64,000 nt of DNA from contig JBGATH010000003.1 of NCBI GenBank assembly GCA_044229235.1, forward strand, positions 62,001 through 126,000, given 5' to 3'. The position numbers and the translations under genes were made by a program. Positions 26,196 to 34,447 of the stretch are shown piece by piece. The DNA comes from UKL13-2 sp044229235 (lineage in GTDB: Bacteria; Pseudomonadota; Gammaproteobacteria; Burkholderiales; Usitatibacteraceae). Every line of letters starts with the position of its first letter. Position 1 is the first letter of the stretch. Below the pieces are notes generated by a model that saw only the letters and a list, made by a program, of their open reading frames with translations, did no database searches and was not told where the DNA came from.

Positions 26196-26972
26196 ATGCT
26201 GACCCTGCAGACACCGTCCAGCACGCTCGCACAGAAGACCCGGTACACCGTCGCCGTTGCGCGCAACAGCCGCGAGGTCGAAGAAGCACAACGGCTGCGC
26301 TACCAGGTTTTCATGGAGGAAATGGGCGCGCAGGCGAAAAAGGGCTCCCGTGAACTCGACATCGATGAATACGATGCCGATTGCGAGCACCTGCTTGTTC
26401 GCGACCAGGAGTCGCTGCAGGTAGTCGGCTGCTACCGCATCATGCGGCCGGAAATCGCCGCGCGGCGCGGCGCCTTCTATTCAGACAGCGAGTTCGACCT
26501 CGGCCGCCTGCATCACTTGCGCAATCGCACCGCAGAAGTCGGCCGTGCCTGCATACATCCCGACTTTCGCACCGGCGGCGTCATCATGCTGCTGTGGTCA
26601 GGGCTGGCCCGCCTGATTGTCGAGAGCGGCTACGAATATGCCATCGGTTGTGCCAGCATCAATCTCGCGGACGGTCATGCCAACGCGGTAGCGGTCTACC
26701 GCGAATCAGCAGCCAGGTGCCTCGCACCCAGCGAGTATCGGGTGTTCCCGCGCCATGCCTACCCGATGCGCGAACCGCGGCCGATCGAATCGCTGCTGCC
26801 CCCGAAGATTCCGCCGCTGCTGAAGGGCTACATTCGCCTCGGCGCGTGGATCGGTGGCGATCCGGCATGGGATCCGGACTTCAATTCCGCCGATCTGTTT
26901 GTGCTGCTGCCGGTTGCGCGCATCTCGGGCACTTATGCGCGCCATTTCTTCGGCAATGAGCAGGCTGCCTGA
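26196..26972 (+). CDS. olsB: OlsB-like N-acyltransferase (ornithine lipid synthesis)
   Basis: A 258-residue GNAT-fold protein matching the L-ornithine N(alpha)-acyltransferase family. It has AQRLRYQVFMEEMGAQ at the start, DEYDADCEHLLVRD, VVGCYRIMRPE, EVGRACIHPDFRTGGVIMLLW, PPLLKGYIRLGAWIGGDPAWDPDFNSADLFVLLPV. By family it transfers a 3-hydroxyacyl group from acyl carrier protein to ornithine (or another amino acid) to form a lyso-aminolipid. The second acyltransferase, OlsA, is not in the window. ATG 26196 has a GGAGG at 26187-26191. Phosphorus-free aminolipids often replace phospholipids at low phosphate; only a weak Pho-box-like sequence precedes this gene. The substrate could differ from ornithine. 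Confidence 0.85.
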   Translation: MLTLQTPSSTLAQKTRYTVAVARNSREVEEAQRLRYQVFMEEMGAQAKKGSRELDIDEYDADCEHLLVRDQESLQVVGCYRIMRPEIAARRGAFYSDSEFDLGRLHHLRNRTAEVGRACIHPDFRTGGVIMLLWSGLARLIVESGYEYAIGCASINLADGHANAVAVYRESAARCLAPSEYRVFPRHAYPMREPRPIESLLPPKIPPLLKGYIRLGAWIGGDPAWDPDFNSADLFVLLPVARISGTYARHFFGNEQAA

Positions 26973-27076
26973 CTGCCCGCCGCTTAACCTGGATTGAGAG
27001 TCGAGGCCGCCACGCCACCATCGCGAGTGCGTGGCGGCCGCCAGGGCCGAAAAACGGTTGCCGCGCGACGCGGGGG

Positions 27077-27637
27077 TCAACTCGTTGCCGTACTGGCTTC
27101 CCTTTCAATTTCGCGCCGCACGTTCTCGTACTGGCGCACCGGATTCACGCTGAACACCGGGTCCGGCGCCGGCTTGATGGTGGCGTCGATTGTTGCCCAG
27201 TCAAGCGCTGTCAGCTGTTCCGCGACTACTGGGAACAAATCGGCTTCCTCGCGCGCCATGTGATGCCGGAAATGTGCAATGAAGTCACGCCCCGGCTGTT
27301 CCACCGCTTCTCGCGGCAGGATGGCGCCATTGACGATGCTGTCAAGGTCGGCCGCGAGCCGTGCGCTGCTTTTTACCGCAACATCGTGCTCGGCCATCAG
27401 CTCGTCAACCAATGCAGCATGCACCGGCAAGCGCTTCTTGACGATCTCGAATGCGCGATCCTCGATGGGATGGTGCAACAGATCCGGGTAATGGGTCATG
27501 TAGCACATGATGTCGAGCATCAGCGGGTAGTTGGGGGACAACCCGCGATGGAACAGGTTCAGCTGCCCCTCGAGTAGATTCAGCATCTTGGCAAAATTGG
27601 CATGTTCTTCATGCCAGGCAGCTACGCGGTTCTTCAT
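27077..27637 (-). CDS. Hemerythrin HHE-domain protein
   Basis: A 186-residue soluble helical-bundle protein. Candidate iron ligands lie in WHEEHANF, LHHPIEDRAFE, ELMAEHD and FRHHMAREEADLFP, the spacing of hemerythrin-like di-iron proteins. Roles in such proteins range from oxygen or NO handling to iron storage; none can be chosen here. ATG 27637 is preceded by GGAG at good spacing; a GTG nine codons upstream is the alternative. Its upstream neighbour on the same strand is a small unknown gene. Confidence 0.85.
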   Translation of the reverse strand: MKNRVAAWHEEHANFAKMLNLLEGQLNLFHRGLSPNYPLMLDIMCYMTHYPDLLHHPIEDRAFEIVKKRLPVHAALVDELMAEHDVAVKSSARLAADLDSIVNGAILPREAVEQPGRDFIAHFRHHMAREEADLFPVVAEQLTALDWATIDATIKPAPDPVFSVNPVRQYENVRREIEREASTATS

Positions 27638-27772
27638 GGCTCGCTCCACCGGTGATGTGTTCACTGCGCGTCCGGACGGGGTGCCGGATATGCAGATGAT
27701 GCGTCGAACTCACCAGCGCGGTTTGATGCCGGTCAAACCTCGCGGATTTTGGAGCGGTACCGCAGGCGTTTG

Positions 27773-28027
27773 CTACTGGACACCAGGCAAAACCTGCAGT
27801 TCCGCATGATCCAGCAGCGTCAGCTTGGAAAGGTAATGGCGGTCGAGCCGCCAGTCATCAATCATGCCCAGCGCAAGCTTGAATCCCTCGTGACTGAGTT
27901 CATAAAGGCGTGTGAACGGATACTCGGCGCCAGTTTCGAGGGCTACAGCCAATTCCAGCAACGCCGGCGTATCGCTTGATTCCGGATTGTTCGCCACGAA
28001 CTTGGCGACGCGCTTGATGTTATTCAT
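27773..28027 (-). CDS. Small hypothetical protein
   Basis: An 84-residue protein starting MNNIKRVAKFVANNPESSDT, with GAGGAAAA ahead of ATG 28027. It has one predicted helical body, TPALLELAVALETGAEYPF, and a C-terminal RLDRHYLSKLTLL. No membrane segment or known motif is seen. It is 135 bp upstream of the hemerythrin gene and may share its transcript. A perfect 18-bp palindrome lies about 150 bp ahead of it. The frame is open upstream, but that part is not protein-like. Confidence 0.6.
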   Translation of the reverse strand: MNNIKRVAKFVANNPESSDTPALLELAVALETGAEYPFTRLYELSHEGFKLALGMIDDWRLDRHYLSKLTLLDHAELQVLPGVQ

Positions 28028-28179
28028 CGATGTTTTCCTCAAAGAATGATGGCTGCGGCAGACAATCGGATGAGGACCATAGCACATGGAATGCGTGGAA
28101 ATGACAACAATCCCCCCGCCGTTTTGGGCGACGGCTGACACAGTTTTGTCACAGTGCTGGAGAATCAATCACCTGCAGC

Positions 28180-28197
28180 GTGATTTTGCAAAATCAC
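28180..28197 (+). promoter_or_regulatory. 18-bp perfect palindrome (possible operator)
   Basis: GTGATTTTGCAAAATCAC is perfectly self-complementary with no loop and no adjacent T-run, so it is more like a protein-binding site than a terminator. It lies between two minus-strand small genes. A second short motif CTGACAC-AGTT-TTGTCAC lies at 28135-28152. Confidence 0.45.
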
Positions 28198-28227
28198 TTG
28201 CATGACCTGCAGTGGGCTTTCGCCGGC

Positions 28228-28443
28228 TCAGAGTTGCGCCAAGTCAGCATCAGTGGCAGCCGCCCGCAGCAGCACAACATCCTTGCACGTGGCAACCAGA
28301 CGTCGGCCGTCGGTGCACAGAAAGGTTGAACGGCCCATCTCATTCAATTCAGCCTCGTCGATCAAACCATACCTGACGCGGGACGAGTCGCTGCCACAAC
28401 GCTCGAACATCAGTGCCATCTTCATCGGGGGTCTTGCAGCCAC
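28228..28443 (-). CDS. Small hypothetical protein
   Basis: A 71-residue ORF beginning at GTG 28443 with GAGGAG seven bases ahead; an internal ATG six codons on is an alternative. The body reads MFERCGSDSSRVRYGLIDEAE then RSTFLCTDGRRLVATC. No domain is recognised. The good ribosome-binding site and a position just downstream of the zntB-type gene on the same strand favour a real gene. Confidence 0.5.
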   Translation of the reverse strand: MAARPPMKMALMFERCGSDSSRVRYGLIDEAELNEMGRSTFLCTDGRRLVATCKDVVLLRAAATDADLAQL

Positions 28444-28542
28444 GCTTCACTCCTCGTCTTGTGCAGCAAGATCGACGCTGCGGGCTACTGATCTTGCACA
28501 CGAAATGTTCGGATTTCATGACATTGCGTCAGCGGGACGCGG

Positions 28543-29550
28543 CTAATCGCGTCGGCGCATGAAGACCACCCACACAGCTGCCAGAGTGAACGCAATCACC
28601 GCGCAGAGCAGGTACCAAAAGCCGTGCGCATCCTGCGAAAGCGGAATACCACCGACGTTCATGCCGAACAAGCCTGCCATCAGGTTAATCGGCAACGCCA
28701 GCACCGTGACAACCGTCAGCACGTAGAGGCTGCGGCTGTTGGCCTCGTTGGTCTGCGCGGCAATTTCTTCCTGGAGCAACTTTATGCGTTCCTGCAGCGA
28801 CGCGATCTCGCTGATGGTCCCGGAGAACTCCTCGGTGGACTGGCGCAACTCTTCCACGTCCCCCGGCGCCAGCCATTGCGGTGGATGATTCAACAATCGG
28901 AACAAGGCCGCCGGTTCCGGTGCGAGCAGGCGCTGCAAGCGCACGAGGACGCGCCGCAGTTTGCCGAGTTCGCCGCGCTGGCGGTCCAGTTGTCCTGCAA
29001 GTAGTTTGTCCTCAATTTGATCAACTTGTGCGATCGACTTGCGCACGATCTGCATCAGGACATCCGCCTGGTCCCGCAACAGATGCACCAGAAGCTCGAC
29101 ACTGGTGCGAAAAACCTCGCCATTACGAACCGACTCACGCAATCGGTCAATGGATCTCAGCGGCTTCATGCGTGCACTGATGAGCAGGCGCTGGTCCAGG
29201 TTCATCCAAAGGGTCGAAATGTGTGAAGCATCAAACGAGAAGTCGTACAACACATCATTGACCACGGCGATCAAGTCATTGTCGGCGAACTCGATGCGCG
29301 ACGATCGCGTTCCCTCCCGAAGCGATTCATAGAACAAATCGGAGAGCTGAAAACTCTTCCTTAGCCATCGTTCCGCTGCGGCATGCGATAGGTTGCAATG
29401 GAGCCAGACAAAGCTGCCCTCCTCCGCTGAACCAGCATTTCCCATCCATTGCAAGGCACTTTCTGAATCGATGGGTTCGCCGGGCTGCCCGCGGCGAAAC
29501 AGGAATCCGCAAATCAAGCCATGCGGATCAGAGCCGTAAACCTGTTGCAT
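28543..29550 (-). CDS. zntB: CorA/ZntB-family divalent cation transporter
   Basis: A 335-residue inner-membrane channel-type protein. The large N-terminal cytoplasmic domain with a long helix (about 150-270) is followed by two helices near the C-terminus. The defining GMN motif is in LMAGLFGMNVGGIPL, and NVGGIP is typical of the ZntB branch. By family it moves Zn or Mg ions. ATG 29550. The direction of transport is not readable from sequence. Confidence 0.85.
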   Translation of the reverse strand: MQQVYGSDPHGLICGFLFRRGQPGEPIDSESALQWMGNAGSAEEGSFVWLHCNLSHAAAERWLRKSFQLSDLFYESLREGTRSSRIEFADNDLIAVVNDVLYDFSFDASHISTLWMNLDQRLLISARMKPLRSIDRLRESVRNGEVFRTSVELLVHLLRDQADVLMQIVRKSIAQVDQIEDKLLAGQLDRQRGELGKLRRVLVRLQRLLAPEPAALFRLLNHPPQWLAPGDVEELRQSTEEFSGTISEIASLQERIKLLQEEIAAQTNEANSRSLYVLTVVTVLALPINLMAGLFGMNVGGIPLSQDAHGFWYLLCAVIAFTLAAVWVVFMRRRD

Positions 29551-29643
29551 TGCACTAATGGCCGAAGTTCCCTGTAAGCGGTCCGTGGCATCTCGATGGC
29601 GCCATCTTCAGACGAGTATATCGGTGCCGGGTATCCAGTCCTT

Positions 29644-29661
29644 GCGTCATATTTCGGTCAT
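29644..29661 (+). promoter_or_regulatory. Pho-box-like direct repeat 1 upstream of phoX
   Basis: GCGTCAT-ATTT-CGGTCAT, a 7+4+7 arrangement like the PhoB consensus CTGTCAT-N4-CTGTCAT. It is about 165 bp ahead of the PhoX-type start. Confidence 0.6.
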
Positions 29662-29745
29662 GTTTGCGGGCAAATTAGGCATGCGGTCTTGTCTTCCGAC
29701 GTTTCCAGTTTTCCAGACAAGCAGTTCAATTCATACGCCTGCTGT

Positions 29746-29763
29746 CTGTCACATCAACGTCAC
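29746..29763 (+). promoter_or_regulatory. Pho-box-like direct repeat 2 upstream of phoX
   Basis: CTGTCAC-ATCA-ACGTCAC, a second 7+4+7 direct repeat, 63 bp ahead of ATG 29827. A predicted phosphatase downstream fits PhoB control. Confidence 0.6.
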
Positions 29764-29826
29764 GCTACGTTAACCATGCCGTCATCCGCGCCCGGAATAC
29801 TGCAGCTCTTTTCCAAGGAGCCCCGC

Positions 29827-32028
29827 ATGCCCACGAACGTTGCGATCGACCCAGATGATCTTGACCTGAACAATTCCGGCAATCCCCATTTCGCGAGTCT
29901 TCTTGACGCGCGCATCTCGCGGCGCGAGGCGCTGAAGGGAGGCATCGGCTCCGCAGTTCTGTCTATGATCGGCGGAACGGCGGGCGTGGCGATGCTGACA
30001 GGCTGCAGCTCCTCGGATGGCGAGAGCGCCCCCCAATCAGTCGTTCCCCAGAATCTTGCGACACCCACGCTGGGCTTCAGCGCCGTGGCGAAAAGTACCG
30101 CCGATGCGCTCATCATCCCGCCCGGCTACACGGCGACCGTGCTGTACCGCTTGGGTGATCCGATCACAGCCTCAACCAGCGACTACCGCAATGACGGTAC
30201 CGACAGCGCGGCATCGTTTGCCACCCGCGCCGGCGACCACCATGACGGTATGCATTTCTTCGGCATGCTCAATAACCAATATAGCGTCGGCACCAGCGAC
30301 CGTGGCCTGTTGGTGATGAATCACGAGGCAATCACGCCGGCCTACCTGCATCCGACCGGCGCCACGATCGTTGCTGGCGTTCGCACGGTGGCCGAGGAGG
30401 TGACCCGTGAGTTCTTCCTGCATGGCATCAGCATTGTGGAAGTCAACCGAAACAACGGCACTTGGACCTACCGCCGCGATTCCACCATGAACCGCCGCAT
30501 CCATACGATGACCGAAATGGAATTGTCCGGTCCGGCCGCCCGGACACCGCTGATGATCACCAAATATTCGCCCGATGGCTCAAAGACGCGTGGCACCGTA
30601 AACAACTGCGCGAACGGTTATACGCCATGGGGTACCTACCTGACCTGCGAGGAGAACTGGGCCGGCTATTTCCGCCGCATTGCCGCAACCGATGACCCGA
30701 ACCGCACCGCAAAGGAGCGTGCATCATTCGCCCGCTATGGTGTAACCGGCGCCGGCCGCGAGTTGTGGGCGACCGTGGTGCCGGACACGGCAGACAACCT
30801 CTACGGTCGATGGAACGCGGCACGGACCGGCAGCTCGGCCGACGGCAGTGATGACTATCGAAATGTTGCGAACACTTACGGCTGGGTGGTCGAGATCGAC
30901 CCGTTTGCGCCGACCTCGACGCCCAAAAAGCGTACTGCACTGGGCCGATTCGCGCATGAGGGCGCCTGGATCGGCCCTGTGACCGCAGGACGTCCGCTGG
31001 TGTTTTACATGGGTTGCGATTCACGCGGCGAGTACATTTACAAGTTTGTGTCGAACGCCAACTGGGACCCGGCCGACGCCAACCGCGGCCTTGCAGCCGG
31101 CGACAAGTATCTGAATGACGGCCGCCTTTATGTAGCGAAGTTCAATGCCACCGGCACGGGCGAATGGGTAGAACTGCGTTTTGGTACAAACGGCATCACC
31201 GCTTCCTATGCACCCTACCCTTTCGCTGACCAAGCCGACGTTCTAATCAATACGCGATTTGCAGCGGACGCAGCCGGCGCAACCAAAATGGACCGACCCG
31301 AATGGGGCGCCGTGAACCCGGTGAATGGCGAGGTCTACATGACGCTCACCAACAATTCGCAGCGCACTGTTGCCACGGCCGACGCAGCCAACCCGCGTTT
31401 CTACAATGATGTGCGCACCAACGGCGTCAACCAGCGCGGCAACCCCAACGGGCATATCATCCGCTGGCGCGAAGGTGCGGACGATGTCAACGCCACGTTT
31501 TTCACCTGGGATGTGTATCTATTTGGTGCGCGCAGTACCTCCGATGCCGCCAACGTCAACCTCTCGCAGCTGTCCGCCGGCAATGACTTCTCCAGTCCGG
31601 ACGGGCTATGGTTCAGCCGCGCGACCAATATCTGCTGGATCCAGACCGACGATGGCGCGTTCACGGATGTCACTAACTGCATGCTGCAGGCCTCGGTGCC
31701 CGGCCGCGTCGGCGACGGCGCCAAGAAGTCAATCGCCATCAGCGACGCTGTGACGACGCGGTCCGTGGAAACCTATGTGGGCAAAGCACCGGGAGATGCC
31801 GCGCTGCGCCGCTTCCTGGTCGGGCCCAAGGAATGCGAAATCACCGGACTTGCCGAAAGCCCGGATGGCAAGGCCCTGTTTGTCAACATCCAGCACCCCG
31901 GCGAGGACAGTGTTCCAAACTACGCGACGAAAGCCTATGGCAGTTACTGGCCTGATGGTGGAACCAGCCGGCCACGTTCGGCCACGATCGTAATCACGCG
32001 CAACGACGGAGGCATTATCGGCACCTGA
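29827..32028 (+). CDS. phoX: PhoX-family (DUF839) phosphatase, Tat-exported
   Basis: A 733-residue protein with a twin-arginine signal (SRREALKGG at residues 31-39) and a possible lipobox LTGC at 57-60. PhoX enzymes are Ca/Fe-dependent alkaline phosphatases releasing phosphate from organic esters in the periplasm. Family-like stretches include NHEAITPAYLHPTG, TYLTCEENWAGYF, RTALGRFAHEGAWI, YMGCDSRGEYIYKFVS, RPEWGAVNPVNGEVYMTLTNN and SPDGLWFS. I chose ATG 29827 because AAGGAG precedes it; the frame is open further upstream, but translation from there would put non-signal sequence first. Two Pho-box-like repeats precede it and a terminator follows. Confidence 0.88.
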   Translation: MPTNVAIDPDDLDLNNSGNPHFASLLDARISRREALKGGIGSAVLSMIGGTAGVAMLTGCSSSDGESAPQSVVPQNLATPTLGFSAVAKSTADALIIPPGYTATVLYRLGDPITASTSDYRNDGTDSAASFATRAGDHHDGMHFFGMLNNQYSVGTSDRGLLVMNHEAITPAYLHPTGATIVAGVRTVAEEVTREFFLHGISIVEVNRNNGTWTYRRDSTMNRRIHTMTEMELSGPAARTPLMITKYSPDGSKTRGTVNNCANGYTPWGTYLTCEENWAGYFRRIAATDDPNRTAKERASFARYGVTGAGRELWATVVPDTADNLYGRWNAARTGSSADGSDDYRNVANTYGWVVEIDPFAPTSTPKKRTALGRFAHEGAWIGPVTAGRPLVFYMGCDSRGEYIYKFVSNANWDPADANRGLAAGDKYLNDGRLYVAKFNATGTGEWVELRFGTNGITASYAPYPFADQADVLINTRFAADAAGATKMDRPEWGAVNPVNGEVYMTLTNNSQRTVATADAANPRFYNDVRTNGVNQRGNPNGHIIRWREGADDVNATFFTWDVYLFGARSTSDAANVNLSQLSAGNDFSSPDGLWFSRATNICWIQTDDGAFTDVTNCMLQASVPGRVGDGAKKSIAISDAVTTRSVETYVGKAPGDAALRRFLVGPKECEITGLAESPDGKALFVNIQHPGEDSVPNYATKAYGSYWPDGGTSRPRSATIVITRNDGGIIGT

Positions 32029-32054
32029 GCATAACGAGTGAGTGGCGGTAACTT

Positions 32055-32082
32055 CAGCCCGGCCGGTCCGGGCTGCTTTTTT
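32055..32082 (+). terminator. Intrinsic terminator after phoX
   Basis: CAGCCCGG and CCGGGCTG form an 8-bp stem around a 5-nt loop, followed by TTTTTT, 27 bp after the phoX stop. Confidence 0.85.
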
Positions 32083-32158
32083 ATCGCCGGCCAAAAAGGC
32101 AACAAGGGCAGAATTCAGACGGTGCCACTGATGGCCGTTTAGCGGAGCGCAGATATGC

Positions 32159-32194
32159 CAAACTCAAGCACTGGTGCGGCTTCCAGAGCAAAAG
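32159..32194 (+). repeat. Palindromic intergenic repeat, copy C, left arm (split by IS)
   Basis: The left arm AACTCAAGCACTGGTGCGGC and loop-side sequence end in AAAA-G at the IS30-type element. The matching right arm lies beyond the element at 33258-33292. Confidence 0.85.
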
Positions 32195-33257
32195 CGCGGA
32201 TTCAACCACGAGTCCCGACACTTCAGGGCGTGCGCAAGGAGGGGTGAGGTAACGAACCGCGGTACCCTTTTGCTTCTGACACGAAAGGAAGCCGCTATGA
32301 GTGGTTCGCCCCTCACCTTGGAAGAACGTTACCTGATTCACGCCGGTTTTGTGGCCAAATTGCCGTTGTCCGAGATTGCCATTGCGCTGGGCCGGCATCG
32401 ATCGGCGGTCTATGACGAGTACCATCGCGGTCGTGATTCGGCGGGACGGTACTGTCCGCATCGGGCCCAGCGGCATCGCAACGCGGCCAGCGCGCGCAGT
32501 GCTGCCAACGCGCGGCACAAGCCCGCCGAAGACTGGCAGGAAATCAAGCAACAGATCAAGGCGGGCTGGTCGCCGGAACAAATCAGCGGTCGCCGCACAG
32601 CGATTCAACACCCGGTGCCGGTCAGCTTCCAGGCCATCCATCTGGCGGCCAAACGCCACGGTTGGGACCGGTGGTTGCATACCGCCCGGCTGCGCCGTCA
32701 TCTGAAGCGGCCTGCCCGGCGCCGGTGGAACGGCTCTGCACAGTCGATCCACCGGCGCGCCAAGGAGGTTCTGCTGCGGATCGAGATCGGTCATTGGGAA
32801 GCCGATACCGCCATTGGCAAGAAGAAGGATAAAAAGCGTTTGTTGGTCATGGTCGAGCGGCAGAGTTTGTGCATGCAGTTGAAGGTGCTCGAACGGATTG
32901 AGGCCGAGCCAACGGCGCGATCGATGAAACGACGCCTGGATCACTGTGGGATTCCGTTTGAAAGTGTGGCCACCGATCGCGGTCCGGAGTTCAGGGCAAC
33001 GGGCGAGGTCATGGTCGACAAGGCCTTTGTCTGCGATCCTCGTGCACCAAACCAGCGCGGCACCAACGAGAACCAGATCGGCATGCTGCGCGTGGATTTA
33101 CCCAAGGGGGTGAGCATGGACAACCTCACCCCGGCCAAGGTCAGGCGTCTGCAGGAAAAATACAACCACAGGCCAAGGAAATGTCTCGGCTTCCTGACCC
33201 CATACGAGGTAGCATTCAACCGCCCACCGCGTGTCGGGACTCGTACTTGAATCCGCG
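32195..33257 (+). mobile_element. IS30-family insertion sequence
   Basis: About 1,063 bp. The 27-bp terminal inverted repeats (32195-32221 and 33231-33257) match except at two positions; each begins CGCGGATTCAA and ends ACGAGTCCCGACAC. One intact transposase fills it. AAAA flanks both sides (with one extra G on the left), a possible short target duplication. The element sits in the loop of palindromic repeat copy C. Confidence 0.9.
32297..33250 (+). CDS. IS30-family transposase
   Basis: A 317-residue DDE transposase, apparently intact. An N-terminal helix-turn-helix covers LTLEERYLIH and LPLSEIAIALGRHRSAVYDE. The catalytic triad is Asp in IGHWEADTAIG, Asp in VATDRGPEFRA and Glu in GTNENQIGMLR. 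LPKGVSMDNLT and YNHRPRKCLGFLTPYE are typical C-terminal motifs. ATG 32297 follows GAAAGGAAG. The stop codon lies inside the right terminal repeat. Confidence 0.93.
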   Translation: MSGSPLTLEERYLIHAGFVAKLPLSEIAIALGRHRSAVYDEYHRGRDSAGRYCPHRAQRHRNAASARSAANARHKPAEDWQEIKQQIKAGWSPEQISGRRTAIQHPVPVSFQAIHLAAKRHGWDRWLHTARLRRHLKRPARRRWNGSAQSIHRRAKEVLLRIEIGHWEADTAIGKKKDKKRLLVMVERQSLCMQLKVLERIEAEPTARSMKRRLDHCGIPFESVATDRGPEFRATGEVMVDKAFVCDPRAPNQRGTNENQIGMLRVDLPKGVSMDNLTPAKVRRLQEKYNHRPRKCLGFLTPYEVAFNRPPRVGTRT

Positions 33258-33292
33258 AAAATGCCTTGGAAGGCTTGCCAGTGTTGGAGTTC
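33258..33292 (+). repeat. Palindromic intergenic repeat, copy C, right arm
   Basis: The reverse complement begins AACTCCAACACTGGCAAGCC and pairs with the left arm at 32159-32194, showing that one palindrome was split by the IS30-type element. Confidence 0.85.
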
Positions 33293-33351
33293 TAGTGCAG
33301 GGAACTTCTCGAAACCCAAAGTCCGTTCGCCCTTGATAGCTTGCAGGCGGG

Positions 33352-34368
33352 TCATTCCCGGCGGTACTTCCATGCGCGCGAATCAGCCTTAGACTTGGCC
33401 TCACCATCGGCACGTGCCATTGTCTCCACGAGGCGCGCTCCTCTGTCTGTCAGTACCGCCAGCGCGGCGGCCAAGAAGGAAATAGCGAGCATGAACAAGT
33501 GAATCGCAATAGCCGCGCTGAGCGTCACAGAAGCATTTGCGCCCGCCGCACCTGAGCTGTACGCCGCGCCGAACACAACACCAGCTTCATAGGTGCCAGC
33601 ACCCAATGCCGGTTGCAGCGGCAATGCAGCCGCGAATTCTCCGCCGAGCACACCGCGAAGGCCATCTGCAACAGGCAGTCGGGTCAGGTGCAACAGCAGG
33701 AGAACCAGCACCGAAAACTTGGTCAGCCAGATCAGGCCGCAGAAAAGCCAGGACCGGCCACCTCCGCGCGATTGTGAAAGCGCGGCTGGCATGTTGCCTG
33801 CCAGACGCCTGAGTTGCTGCCGCAGTCCACGCCCGAGACCGTCCGCCGGTGGCGGTGCACGCTCACCCATTCCGCAACGTTGCCGTAAGCGGTGCCAGGC
33901 GGATGCCGCGAGACAAGCGAATGCGACGATTGCGCCAAGCCGCAGCAGCACCGGTCCGGTGGTGAACGCAAACAATACGAACAGGGTGACAATGCAGATA
34001 TCCTGAATTCGCATCCACAGCAGGCTAAGCGCTGCCTGCAAAAGCGGCACCTTCCAGCGACGCTTCAACAGGAAAGGGAAGCTGGCTTCTCCACTGCGCA
34101 TCGGCAGGACCAGGATTGCCGCCGTATGAAGTACGGCAACGCGCAGACACTCTCTCCGGCTGATGCCGACCACGGCGTGCCATTCGCTGTGCAAGCGCAA
34201 GGCACGAAGGCAGTAGGAGAATGCCATGCCGAGGCCAGCAAGCAGCCAGCCCCAGACGGGGATGGCGCTGGCCACGCGCCACACATCGGCGGGCGCAGGT
34301 CCCCAATGCAGCAGCGCCGCAAGCGCGATGGCTGACAGCATCAGGCCCATCGCTGCCTTGAACTTCAT
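33352..34368 (-). CDS. Flippase-like integral membrane protein (UPF0104 / LPG-synthase membrane region)
   Basis: A 338-residue protein with about eight membrane helices, of the family that includes the flippase half of lysylphosphatidylglycerol synthase. Family-like features are SYCLRALRLHSEWHAVVG near residue 55, the LPMRSGEASFPFLLKRRW motif near 90, and ALPLQPALGAGTYEAGVVFGA near 250. Such proteins often act with glycosyltransferases in lipid modification. It lies 79 bp behind the PHP-glycosyltransferase gene on the same strand. Function is inferred from family and context. Confidence 0.75.
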   Translation of the reverse strand: MKFKAAMGLMLSAIALAALLHWGPAPADVWRVASAIPVWGWLLAGLGMAFSYCLRALRLHSEWHAVVGISRRECLRVAVLHTAAILVLPMRSGEASFPFLLKRRWKVPLLQAALSLLWMRIQDICIVTLFVLFAFTTGPVLLRLGAIVAFACLAASAWHRLRQRCGMGERAPPPADGLGRGLRQQLRRLAGNMPAALSQSRGGGRSWLFCGLIWLTKFSVLVLLLLHLTRLPVADGLRGVLGGEFAAALPLQPALGAGTYEAGVVFGAAYSSGAAGANASVTLSAAIAIHLFMLAISFLAAALAVLTDRGARLVETMARADGEAKSKADSRAWKYRRE

Positions 34369-34447
34369 GTTGGCACCCGGTCACATCCGCGTGCGCCAGA
34401 TTTGCAGCATCAGTTCCCTATGAGCCGGTTGGACACCGTCCGCACTG

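Noticed and set aside
26196..26972. Acyl-homoserine lactone synthase (LuxI-type)
   Set aside because: The GNAT-like N-terminus is similar in style, but the motifs through the C-terminus (PPLLKGYIRLGAW, DPDFNSADLFVLLPV) are those of OlsB-type acyltransferases, and no LuxR gene is near.
32081..32944. A 287-residue minus-strand gene inside the IS30-type element
   Set aside because: It is the complement of a clear DDE transposase and runs through the terminal inverted repeat.
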